Below are positions 56,506 to 64,000 of a stretch of DNA of 64,000 nt, piece by piece; within the stretch, counting starts at the first letter, position 1; each line of letters opens with the position of its first letter. Position numbers and translations under genes: made by a program. Source of the stretch: Acidimicrobiaceae bacterium (GTDB taxonomy: Bacteria > Actinomycetota > Acidimicrobiia > Acidimicrobiales > RAAP-2); the NCBI GenBank assembly GCA_003155915.1, contig PMFA01000024.1, forward strand, positions 143,035 to 207,034, in the 5' to 3' direction. The notes beneath the pieces were generated by a model. That model ran no database searches and was not told the DNA's origin. It worked only from the letters and a program-made list of their open reading frames with translations.

Positions 56506-57114
56506 TTATCCCGCCCAGTCTTCGACGAGACCGCCCGATCCATCAGGTCGAAAAACGGGGATCGATCCGAGCGCGCGCACCATCGACGCGTCCTCGCCGA
56601 GCGAGGTTCGCCAGATCGACGCCTCGGTCACGAGCGTGCCGATGACGACGATCTCGGCGCCGACGCCGCGCAGCAGTCGAAGTGCGGTGCCGGTCGACGC
56701 ACCGGTTGAGATCACGTCGTCCACGATGGCCACCCGTTTGCCCTCGACGTCCTTGATTCGAGCACGGTCGAAGAGCAAACGCTGTTCGGCGTCGGTCGTG
56801 ATCGATCGCACGGTCTCACTGATCGCGTCGGCCAAGTGGATCTTGGGTGTCTTATGCAAGATGACGTACTGGTCGAGCCCGAGGTGACGCGTGACTTCCA
56901 CGGCGACCGGGATGCCCATCGTGGCGACCGTCGCCACGATGTCAACGTCGTAAGGTCGAATTATCTCCGCGAGTTCGGCGCCGGCTCGAGACATGAACTC
57001 GACCCCCATGTCGACGGTGATCAACAGCGCCAGGGCCAGTTGTTCGTTGAGCGCGACGAGCGGGAGGTCAACGCGCTGTGTGCCGATGTCGACGGAGTAT
57101 GTGCGTTCACCCAC
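56506..57114 (-). CDS. Phosphoribosyltransferase (xanthine/adenine PRT-like)
   Basis: The gene encodes 202 residues from GTG 57114. The PRPP-binding loop is VAIVDDVISTGASTGTAL. TVATMGIPVAVEVTRHLGLDQYVILHKTPKIHL resembles adenine and xanthine phosphoribosyltransferases and purine-regulator-like PRT domains. It transfers ribose phosphate to a base. The cluster suggests salvage, but whether the base is a purine or pyrimidine is not clear. It is divergent from the cytosine deaminase gene (22 bases apart). Confidence 0.8.
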   Translation of the reverse strand: MGERTYSVDIGTQRVDLPLVALNEQLALALLITVDMGVEFMSRAGAELAEIIRPYDVDIVATVATMGIPVAVEVTRHLGLDQYVILHKTPKIHLADAISETVRSITTDAEQRLLFDRARIKDVEGKRVAIVDDVISTGASTGTALRLLRGVGAEIVVIGTLVTEASIWRTSLGEDASMVRALGSIPVFRPDGSGGLVEDWAG

Positions 57115-57136
57115 GATGAGCGAGCATACTTAACCG

Positions 57137-57607
57137 ATGAGTTCATCCACTTCACCGCTCGATCGCGACCTCGCTCAACGAATGCTCGTGACCGCGTATG
57201 ACGAAGCCGTGCTCGGTCTCAGCGAGGGCGGCATCCCCATTGGCGCAGCGTTGTACTTGCGCGACGGCACACTGATCAGTTCCGGCCACAACCGGCGGGT
57301 CCAGGAGCGTGACGCGTCGGTGCACGCCGAGACCGACGCCTTTCGCAAGGGTGGCCGTCGTCGTGACTACCCCGACACGGTGATGGTCACGACGCTCTCA
57401 CCGTGCTGGTACTGCTCGGGGCTGGTGCGACAGTTCAACATCGGCGCCGTCGTCATCGGTGAAGCGACGACCTTTCACGGTGGTCACGACTGGCTCGCCG
57501 AACTCGGCGTAGAAATCGTCGTGCTCGACGACCCGGCCTGCACCGAGTTGCTGAGCACCTTCATCCTCGAACACCCCGACCTCTGGAACGAGGACATCGG
57601 GCTCTGA
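57137..57607 (+). CDS. Cytosine deaminase, yeast FCY1-like
   Basis: The gene encodes 156 residues. Zinc ligands are H63 and the catalytic E65 in SVHAETDAF, with C90 and C93 in SPCWYCSG. The C-terminal DLWNEDIG matches the tail of the FCY1 type of cytosine deaminase, rather than the larger amidohydrolase-type CodA. It converts cytosine to uracil, which Upp can turn into UMP. Its ATG is 22 bases from the divergent PRT start. It is convergent with upp and ends next to it with no gap. Confidence 0.88.
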   Translation: MSSSTSPLDRDLAQRMLVTAYDEAVLGLSEGGIPIGAALYLRDGTLISSGHNRRVQERDASVHAETDAFRKGGRRRDYPDTVMVTTLSPCWYCSGLVRQFNIGAVVIGEATTFHGGHDWLAELGVEIVVLDDPACTELLSTFILEHPDLWNEDIGL

Positions 57608-58243
57608 TCAGCGCGCGGGCGGCCCGAAGAGTCGGTCGCCGGCGTCACCGAGACCGGGCGTGATGTAACCGACGCTGTTGAGTTCGGCGTCGAGCGCGGC
57701 GGCCACGATGGCGACGTCCGGGTGCTTCGAAAAGACGTAGTCGACACCGGGCTGGGCCGCGATGAGACACAAGACCGTCACGTCGCCTGCGCCGCGTTGG
57801 CCCAGCATATCCAGTACGCAGACCAGCGATCCACCAGTCGCCAACATCGGATCACAGAGCACGACGTGCACCCCGATGAGCGACTCGGGCAGTCCGTCGA
57901 GATAGACGTCGGGCTTCAAGGTCTCTTCGTTTCGGCGAAGTCCGACCAGGCACACTCGGTGGTGCGGCAGGACCTCTTGGACCGCCGGACTCATGCCGAG
58001 ACCGGCCCGAAGGATGGGGACAATCAAATACTCCGTGTCGATGCGCACCGCTGGCGCACCCTTCAGCACGGGTGTATCGACGGAAGTGACGGTGACCGGC
58101 GTGTCGCGAAAGGCCTCGTAGGCGACGAATCGTGAAATCTCGCCCGCCAAGCGCAAGAAGTCCGCGTTCGACGTCGCGACGTCGCGCAGTCGGCGTACCT
58201 TGTCCGCGACAATGGGGTGATTGATGACGTGTAGTGAGGGCAC
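57608..58243 (-). CDS. upp: Uracil phosphoribosyltransferase
   Basis: The gene encodes 211 residues from GTG 58243. It makes UMP from uracil and PRPP. The PRPP loop is VVLCDPMLATGGSLV. The uracil-binding end YITPGLGDAGDRLFG and the VPILRAGLGMSPAV segment are family hallmarks. The length is normal. It ends immediately after the cytosine deaminase gene on the opposite strand, so cytosine deamination and uracil capture are encoded side by side. Confidence 0.95.
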   Translation of the reverse strand: MPSLHVINHPIVADKVRRLRDVATSNADFLRLAGEISRFVAYEAFRDTPVTVTSVDTPVLKGAPAVRIDTEYLIVPILRAGLGMSPAVQEVLPHHRVCLVGLRRNEETLKPDVYLDGLPESLIGVHVVLCDPMLATGGSLVCVLDMLGQRGAGDVTVLCLIAAQPGVDYVFSKHPDVAIVAAALDAELNSVGYITPGLGDAGDRLFGPPAR

Positions 58244-58330
58244 GAGGTCACACTACGCCGAGCGATGTTCACGCGTTGACGAAGTCATTTACCGGGAATC
58301 GAGGTCGCAGACGACCGGTATTATTGATCA

Positions 58331-60187
58331 ATGGCTCTTTTCCTCTCTTCGCGTTCCGAACGCGTCCGAGAGCGAGAGCGAGAGCAGCATTCGGCCAATC
58401 CCTTGGGGGGCGTACGGTCGAAGTACCCGGGTCCGCGTCACGCGATTTCGCGCGATCAGAGCCTGACCTGGTGGCGCCGTGTACTTCCAGTGATTCAGTC
58501 ACACCGTGTGACCTTCGTGACAGCGATTGTCCTTTCGTTCGTGAGTCTCATCTTCCAGGTGCTCGTGCCGAACATGCTGAGCAACGACATCGACCACACG
58601 TTCGTGCATCACGTGGCGTCGCTACACGGTGACGTTGTCTCGCTCGTCATCGTGGGGCTATTGGCCGGAGCGGCCGGCATCATCTCTCGGCAATTCCTCT
58701 ACAACACCGCCTATAACGTGGAGGCGGACCTGCGTTCGCTCATCTACCAGCACTTGACCTGGCTCTCGTTCAGTTTCTACGACCGCGTCCAGTCTGGTCA
58801 GCTCATCAGCCGTGCGAACAGCGACATTCGCAGTGTCCAGATGTACTCCATCTTCGCGCCGCTCATCATCGTGCAGTGCTTCATCGGCGTCGTCGCTTTT
58901 GGATTCATGCTCAGTATTAATTGGGCGCTGGCGCTGATCTCGATGATCGTGATGCCGATTCTGTACGTGGTCGGCATCAAGATGCGCCGGGTCATGTTCC
59001 CGATCTCTTGGATCACCCAGGCCCGCTTGGCCGAGGTCGCGACGATCGTCGATGAGAACGTGAACGGTGTTCGCGTGGTGAAGTCGTTCGCGCAGGAGGA
59101 GGCGGAAATTGATCGCCTCGCCGACGCCGCCGAAGGTGTTGCCTGGGCCTACATCAAGGACGCGAACATTCGAGCGATCTGGTCGCCCTGGGTCCAGAAC
59201 CTGCCCCAATTGGGACTCGCCCTGGTACTGCTTTGTGGTGGTTGGATGGTTCTGCACGGAGACCTGGTCTATCCCCAAATCCTCGCCTTCAGTCTGTATC
59301 TCTTGATGCTCCAGGCACCGTTCATGATGCTCGGCCAGCTCGTCATGATGGGACAGCGCGCCAAGGCCAGCGCCGGGCGAATCTTCGAAATCCTCGACGA
59401 GAATCCAGAGATCGTGGAGCGCCCGGGCGCCTACGACCTCCTTGACGTACGTGGCGCGATCGATTTCAATCACGTGAACTTCACCTACGACAACGGTGCC
59501 GAGATTCTTCGCGACTTCGACGCCCACCTCTCGCCCGGAGAGACGGTGGCGATCGTCGGTCGCACCGGATCGGGCAAGTCCACCGTGGCGCGACTGCTCA
59601 ATCGCTTTTACGACGTGACCGACGGTGCCGTCACAATTGACGGACACGACCTGCGTGACGTGACACTCACCTCACTGCGCGAGAACGTCGGCGTCGTGCT
59701 CGACGAGCCCTTCCTCTTCTCCATCTCCATCCGCGACAACATCGCCTACGGACGGCCCGACGCTTCCTTTGAGGAGATTCGGGCGGCGGCACTCGCCGCG
59801 AACGCCGACGAGTTCATCGTGCGCCTGCCCAATGGTTACGAGACCGTCGTCGGCGAGCGTGGCTATACCCTCTCCGGCGGTCAACGCCAGCGCATCGCGA
59901 TTGCCAGAACGTTGCTCCTCAATCCTCCGATCCTCATCCTCGACGACGCCACCAGCGCGATCGACGTGCACGTGGAGTCCGGCATCTATGAGGCGCTACG
60001 CGGTCTTTTGGCACAGCGCACCACGATCGTCATTGCGCACCGTATCTCGACCATCGCACTCGCCAGTCGGGTCTTGGTGCTCGATGAAGGTCACGTGATC
60101 GCGAGTGGCACGCACGAGGAGTTGCTCGAGCGCGAACCGCTGTATTCAGTGATTCTCGCCCAGACCACGTCGAGCGAGGGGTCCTAA
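58331..60187 (+). CDS. ABC exporter half, degenerate nucleotide site
   Basis: The gene encodes 618 residues. An N-terminal membrane domain with six segments (about 55-340) is followed by an ATPase: Walker A GRTGSGKST, signature LSGGQRQR, Walker B ILILDDATSAID, and IAHRIST. The Glu that normally follows Walker B is Asp here, which is typical of the degenerate half of heterodimeric exporters (BmrC/TM287 type). The Gln-loop DEPFLFSISIRDN also reads VVLDEPF instead of VPQ. Its TAA shares one base with the next gene's ATG. Confidence 0.92.
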   Translation: MALFLSSRSERVREREREQHSANPLGGVRSKYPGPRHAISRDQSLTWWRRVLPVIQSHRVTFVTAIVLSFVSLIFQVLVPNMLSNDIDHTFVHHVASLHGDVVSLVIVGLLAGAAGIISRQFLYNTAYNVEADLRSLIYQHLTWLSFSFYDRVQSGQLISRANSDIRSVQMYSIFAPLIIVQCFIGVVAFGFMLSINWALALISMIVMPILYVVGIKMRRVMFPISWITQARLAEVATIVDENVNGVRVVKSFAQEEAEIDRLADAAEGVAWAYIKDANIRAIWSPWVQNLPQLGLALVLLCGGWMVLHGDLVYPQILAFSLYLLMLQAPFMMLGQLVMMGQRAKASAGRIFEILDENPEIVERPGAYDLLDVRGAIDFNHVNFTYDNGAEILRDFDAHLSPGETVAIVGRTGSGKSTVARLLNRFYDVTDGAVTIDGHDLRDVTLTSLRENVGVVLDEPFLFSISIRDNIAYGRPDASFEEIRAAALAANADEFIVRLPNGYETVVGERGYTLSGGQRQRIAIARTLLLNPPILILDDATSAIDVHVESGIYEALRGLLAQRTTIVIAHRISTIALASRVLVLDEGHVIASGTHEELLEREPLYSVILAQTTSSEGS

Positions 60188-62139
60188 TGGGCTGGGGCGG
60201 TCCCGGTGGCGGAGCGATGTTCGGTCCCAGCGCGTCCTCGGCCAGCGGACGGGCGGGACTGCCCTTCGGCGGCATTCCCGAAGAGCTGATGGAGGAGGCG
60301 ACGAAGCTGCTCGCGAGCGAACCCGTTCGCCCGGCGTCCCACGTTCACTTCACGCAACGACCGAGCGAGAAGGAACGCGAGCGTCTGACCCTTCCTCAAC
60401 TGCTGCGCGCCTACCCCAAGTGGGTCGTTTCCGGTTCGGCGCTCGTCATCGTCATCAGCCTCACGTTGCAGGCCGGACCGCTCCTCACCGAGTTCGCCAT
60501 CAGTCACGGGATGGAGCGCCACAAGAGCTTGAGCGTGATCGTGGTGTGCGCGGTGCTGTACCTCGCCCTCGCGTTCGTCAGTGTCTACTTCCAACGTCAG
60601 CAGGTCAACGTCACGGGCAAGCTCTCTTCGCGTGTCATGCACGACCTCCGCATTCGAGTCTTCACGCAGTTCCAGCGACTCAGCCTGGACTTCTTCACCG
60701 AAGAGAAGGCCGGCGTCTTGATGAGTCGAATGACGAGTGACATCGAGAATTTACAACAGCTGATTCAAGACGGCATCAGCCAGTTCGCGCTCCAGGGACT
60801 CACGATGGTCGTCATCACCGTCATCTTGTTTCTCACGAACGTCGAGCTCGCGATGTGGACCGTGCTGCTCGTGGTGCCCCTCCTCGTCGTCTTTTCGATC
60901 TGGTATCACCAAGCGTCGGAGAAGGGCTACCTCCTCGCGCGCGACCGAATCGCGAACGTCTTGGCGGACCTTTCCGAGTCGCTCTACGGGATTCGCGTCG
61001 TAACCGCGAACAACCGCCAGCGCCGCAACATCCGAAATCACCGACATGTGGTGGGCGCCTATCGTGACGCCAACGCCTACACCGGTCGCGTCAACGCCAT
61101 CTATGGTCCGTCCACGCTCATGATAGGGATCTTGGGCCAGGCCATGCTGCTCGGCATCGGCGGCCACATGGTCTTGAACCACCAACTCAACGTGGCGCAA
61201 CTCATCGTGTTCTTCCTCTACCTCAATCGATTCTTCGCACCGATCCAACTGCTCGTCCAGCAGTACACGACACTGCAACAGGGACGCTCGTCGATCATCC
61301 GGCTGCGCGAACTGCTCGACACCGCGCCGAGCGTCGACGAGGTGCCTGACGCGACCGACCTGCCTGTCATCGAGGGCCGAATAACCTTCGAGCACGTCGA
61401 CTTCGCGTATTTGAGCGACGAGCCAGTGTTGCACGACGTCAATCTGGAGATCTCCCCTGGCGAGTCCGTCGCCTTCGTTGGTCCGACGGGCGCCGGCAAG
61501 TCGACCATGGCAAAGCTCGCGAACCGCTTCTATGACCCCACGTCGGGCCGGGTGCTCCTCGACGGGATCGACATCCGGACCGTCACCCTGCGTTCGCTTC
61601 GCTCACAGCTCGGCGTCGTACCCCAAGAGCCCTTCCTCTTTGCGGGGTCCATCCGCACCAACCTGAGCTTCGGCCACCCCGAAGCGACCGAGGACGAGAT
61701 CAACACCGCGGTCGACGTCGTCGGGCTCCGTGATTTGGTTGACCGGCTACCCCAAGGGCTTGACACACCGGTGCACGAGCGTGGCCAGACGCTTTCGGCC
61801 GGCGAGCGCCAGCAGCTCGCGCTGGCGCGGGCCTTCCTTGCGCGACCCCGCGTGCTCATTTTGGACGAAGCGACGTCCTCACTCGACCTGCAAAGCGAGA
61901 CGGTCATCGAGCGGGCCCTCGATCGACTCCTCGAGGGCCGTTCGGCGATTCTCATCGCGCATCGTTTGACGACGGCTCAACGGGCCGACCGCATCGTCGT
62001 CATCGACCACGGCGGCATCCTCGAGATGGGTACACCCGCGGAACTTCTGGCTCGAGGCGGCGCCTACGCCACCATGTACGACGCGTGGCTCGCCTCGGGC
62101 GGCCGCGACGCGACTCGCGCCGACGTGCCGGACCCTTAA
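60187..62139 (+). CDS. ABC exporter half, canonical nucleotide site
   Basis: The gene encodes 650 residues. A longer N-terminus with a Gly-rich start (MGWGGPGGGAMFG) and about 75 cytoplasmic residues precedes six membrane segments. Walker A is GPTGAGKST, the Q-loop VPQEPFLFAGS, the signature LSAGERQQ, Walker B VLILDEATSSLD and the switch AHRLTT. The catalytic Glu is present. It forms the other half of a heterodimer with the preceding gene. The likely function is efflux of a hydrophobic compound or lipid. The substrate is unknown. The stop overlaps the convergent LLM gene. Confidence 0.93.
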   Translation: MGWGGPGGGAMFGPSASSASGRAGLPFGGIPEELMEEATKLLASEPVRPASHVHFTQRPSEKERERLTLPQLLRAYPKWVVSGSALVIVISLTLQAGPLLTEFAISHGMERHKSLSVIVVCAVLYLALAFVSVYFQRQQVNVTGKLSSRVMHDLRIRVFTQFQRLSLDFFTEEKAGVLMSRMTSDIENLQQLIQDGISQFALQGLTMVVITVILFLTNVELAMWTVLLVVPLLVVFSIWYHQASEKGYLLARDRIANVLADLSESLYGIRVVTANNRQRRNIRNHRHVVGAYRDANAYTGRVNAIYGPSTLMIGILGQAMLLGIGGHMVLNHQLNVAQLIVFFLYLNRFFAPIQLLVQQYTTLQQGRSSIIRLRELLDTAPSVDEVPDATDLPVIEGRITFEHVDFAYLSDEPVLHDVNLEISPGESVAFVGPTGAGKSTMAKLANRFYDPTSGRVLLDGIDIRTVTLRSLRSQLGVVPQEPFLFAGSIRTNLSFGHPEATEDEINTAVDVVGLRDLVDRLPQGLDTPVHERGQTLSAGERQQLALARAFLARPRVLILDEATSSLDLQSETVIERALDRLLEGRSAILIAHRLTTAQRADRIVVIDHGGILEMGTPAELLARGGAYATMYDAWLASGGRDATRADVPDP

Positions 62140-63206
62140 GCCATCTCCTTGACAGCCTCGATGAGCGACGCCGAGGTCTGCCCGCCGAGCGGGATCGGGT
62201 GCACTTGCAAGTGGGTGACGCCGGCCTCCCTGAACGCGGCGACGCGCTCCTTCACGTAACTCGCCGGGCCGCACAGCGTCGTGAGTTCCAAGAACTCGTC
62301 GGGTATCGCCGCCTCGGCCTCCTTCTTTTTGCCACTGAGGTAGAGGTCCTGGATGATGGCGGCCTCCTTCTCGAAGCCGTAGCGCACCATCAACTCGTTG
62401 TAGAAGTTCTTGCCCTTCGCGCCCATGCCGCCGACGTAGAGGGCGGTCATGGGACGCGAGAACTCTCGAAGGGCCGTCACGTCATCTCCTTCGCCGATGG
62501 CGAGCAAGCCACCGGCCGAGATCATCAGCTCACCGCGCGACGGGTCGCGCTTGGCCCGACCGGCCGCGAGGGAGGCTCCCCAGACCTCGTGAGCCCGTTC
62601 GGGGATGAAGAAGACCGGCAGCCACCCGTCGGCGATCGCCGCGGTCATCTCGACGTTCTTCTCGCCCAACGACGCGATCCAGATTGGAATCTCATTACGC
62701 ACCGGGTGCGTCAAAATCTTGAGGGCCTTGCCGAGACCGGTGCCTTGATCGCTCGGCAACGGAAGTGTGAAGTTCTTGCCCTCGTGGACGAGGGGCGCCT
62801 CTCGCCTCCAGATTTTGCGGCAGATATCCACGATCTCTCGAGTTCGCCCGAGTGGATTCGCGTACGGCACGCCGTAGAAACCCTCGATGACCTGGGGGCC
62901 CGAGGCGCCGAGGCCCAGGTGGAAACGCTCGTCGGAGAGCGCGTCGATGCCCGCGGCGGTCATGGCGATGAGTGAGGGCGTGCGCGAGTAGATGTTCATG
63001 ATTCCCGAGCCGATCTGGACGCGCTCGGTCAACGCCGAGAGGTACCCCATCAGGGAAGGGCTGTCGAATCCGTAGACCTCGGCGACCCACACGAGGTCGA
63101 GACCGGCCTTTTCCATCTCGGCCACGCTTCGCGCGGCCTCCTTGAAACCACCGTTGTAGGCCAGGATCGTGGAGATTTGCAGGGCAGGACGAGAGGGCGC
63201 GGTCAT
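62136..63206 (-). CDS. LLM class F420-dependent oxidoreductase
   Basis: The gene encodes 356 residues of the luciferase-like TIM-barrel fold. The start STILAYNGGFKEAARSVAEMEKAGLDLVWVAEVYG, the FHLGLGASGPQVIEGFYG loop and ELTTLCGPASYVKERV are typical of actinobacterial F420-dependent LLM enzymes. F420 use, rather than FMN, is inferred from the taxon and family. It reduces or oxidises a small organic substrate that is unknown. It is separated from the glutamate dehydrogenase by about 110 bases on the opposite strand. Confidence 0.85.
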   Translation of the reverse strand: MTAPSRPALQISTILAYNGGFKEAARSVAEMEKAGLDLVWVAEVYGFDSPSLMGYLSALTERVQIGSGIMNIYSRTPSLIAMTAAGIDALSDERFHLGLGASGPQVIEGFYGVPYANPLGRTREIVDICRKIWRREAPLVHEGKNFTLPLPSDQGTGLGKALKILTHPVRNEIPIWIASLGEKNVEMTAAIADGWLPVFFIPERAHEVWGASLAAGRAKRDPSRGELMISAGGLLAIGEGDDVTALREFSRPMTALYVGGMGAKGKNFYNELMVRYGFEKEAAIIQDLYLSGKKKEAEAAIPDEFLELTTLCGPASYVKERVAAFREAGVTHLQVHPIPLGGQTSASLIEAVKEMA

Positions 63207-63316
63207 GGTCGTCAGAGTATCAAGCGACCTTGACTGGACCGAATACGGCGCAAACCTCGCCTACGCTGGTATCTGTAAGCAAACTCGCTTTCACAAAATT
63301 AAAGGCTGGTGACAAC

Positions 63317-64000
63317 GTGGTCACGCGTCCGACTGAGGCGACCCCTCACGAATTCAATCCGTGGCTGCATGTCACTTCGCTCATCGAGACGGCCGGGCAC
63401 CTGCTCGGCCTGAACGAAGGTTTGATCAAGCGAATCGTCACCCCCGAGAGGATCCTCGAAGTCGCGGTCCCTATTCGCATGGACTCCGGCGAAGTCGAGA
63501 TGTTCCACGGTTGGCGGATCCAACACAGCACCGCGCGGGGTCCGGGCAAGGGCGGCATCCGTTTTCACCCCAGTGTGAACGTCGATGAGATCGCCGCGCT
63601 CAGTGCCGACATGTCCATCAAGTGCGCCGTCGTCAATATCCCCTACGGCGGCGCGAAGGGTGGCATCCGTGTCGATCCCGCGGCGCTCAGCCGTGGCGAA
63701 CTGGAGCGACTGACTCGACGCTACGCCTTCTCGATCGCTCCGATGATTGGACCGGACCGCGACATTCCCGCCCCGGACATCAATACCGATACCCAGGTCA
63801 TGAGTTGGATCATGGACACCGTGTCCATGCTGGCCGGACACAACATCCCCGGCGTCGTCACCGGTAAGCCGCTCGCCATCGGCGGCACGCTCGGTCACGC
63901 CGGCGCGACATCACTCGGTGTGACGATTTGCACCAGCGCCATCCTCCAGCGCATGGGCCGACTCGCGAGTGAACAGCGTGTCGTCATCCAGGGCTACGGC
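63317..64000 (+). CDS. gdhA: Glutamate dehydrogenase, N-terminal part
   Basis: The frame from GTG 63317 runs open to the window edge (228 codons). HGWRIQHSTARGPGKGGIRFHP holds the substrate-binding region, and the catalytic Lys is in VNIPYGGAKGGI. GPDRDIPAPDINTD and VTGKPLAIGGTLGHAGAT are the hinge and cofactor side of a hexameric glutamate dehydrogenase. It interconverts glutamate and 2-oxoglutarate with ammonia. The C-terminus is outside the window. A sister enzyme specific for leucine or phenylalanine is less likely. Confidence 0.88.
   Translation, partial: MVTRPTEATPHEFNPWLHVTSLIETAGHLLGLNEGLIKRIVTPERILEVAVPIRMDSGEVEMFHGWRIQHSTARGPGKGGIRFHPSVNVDEIAALSADMSIKCAVVNIPYGGAKGGIRVDPAALSRGELERLTRRYAFSIAPMIGPDRDIPAPDINTDTQVMSWIMDTVSMLAGHNIPGVVTGKPLAIGGTLGHAGATSLGVTICTSAILQRMGRLASEQRVVIQGYG

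Overview
The window looks like chromosomal DNA of a moderately high-GC actinobacterium. An acidimicrobial lineage is my best guess, but only an inference. The signs are many GTG starts and one TTG start, genes coupled through ATGA or GTGA overlaps, an F420-type LLM oxidoreductase, a GatCAB operon, a PASTA-type kinase-like protein, DUF3048 and DUF5522 proteins, Thr-rich linkers in exported proteins, and an ilv leader peptide of the actinobacterial kind. No rRNA, tRNA, CRISPR array or phage genes were seen.

Positions 1-5900 are accessory in character: low coding density, single genes of unrelated function, a frameshifted VOC gene, an IS110 transposase fragment, and a dispersed repeat of about 26-37 bp. 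Seven copies lie in one orientation, with at least one in every gap between genes from 228 to 3734. From 5947 the content becomes conserved. The ilvB-ilvH-ilvC operon (minus strand) follows a leader peptide rich in Ile/Leu/Val codons and an attenuator-type terminator. Next come a DUF3048 protein and a long minus-strand run: an MFS exporter, an aldehyde dehydrogenase, cysteine desulfurase with mnmA (tRNA 2-thiouridine), ligA, a predicted PASTA pseudokinase with a small Cys-rich partner, then SDR, MFS, esterase and gatC-gatA-gatB.

From 26 to 36 kb lie a divergent yceI/marR pair, an IleS2-type isoleucyl-tRNA synthetase whose HIGH signature reads GLHH, two GNAT proteins, a HAD phosphatase, glutathione peroxidase, a quinone oxidoreductase and a DHA2 exporter. 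From 36 to 46.7 kb there is a polyamine module: alanine dehydrogenase, a potABCD-type ABC transporter and an aminobutyraldehyde-type dehydrogenase on the minus strand, and an Lrp regulator, class III aminotransferase and amine-oxidase-like flavoprotein on the plus strand. Together they could import putrescine or spermidine, transaminate it onto pyruvate, oxidise the aldehyde and recover pyruvate from alanine.

From 46.7 to 54.7 kb are membrane and secreted proteins, a threonine dehydratase, a CadD-like transporter, an MFS protein, an orphan Tat-exported solute-binding protein, a noncoding stretch of about 940 bp holding paired hairpins with C-rich loops on the minus strand, and a secreted DUF5666 protein. 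From 54.9 to 58.2 kb is a pyrimidine salvage set (NCS1 permease, phosphoribosyltransferase, cytosine deaminase, upp). The window ends with a heterodimeric ABC exporter, an LLM oxidoreductase and the 5' part of a glutamate dehydrogenase gene.
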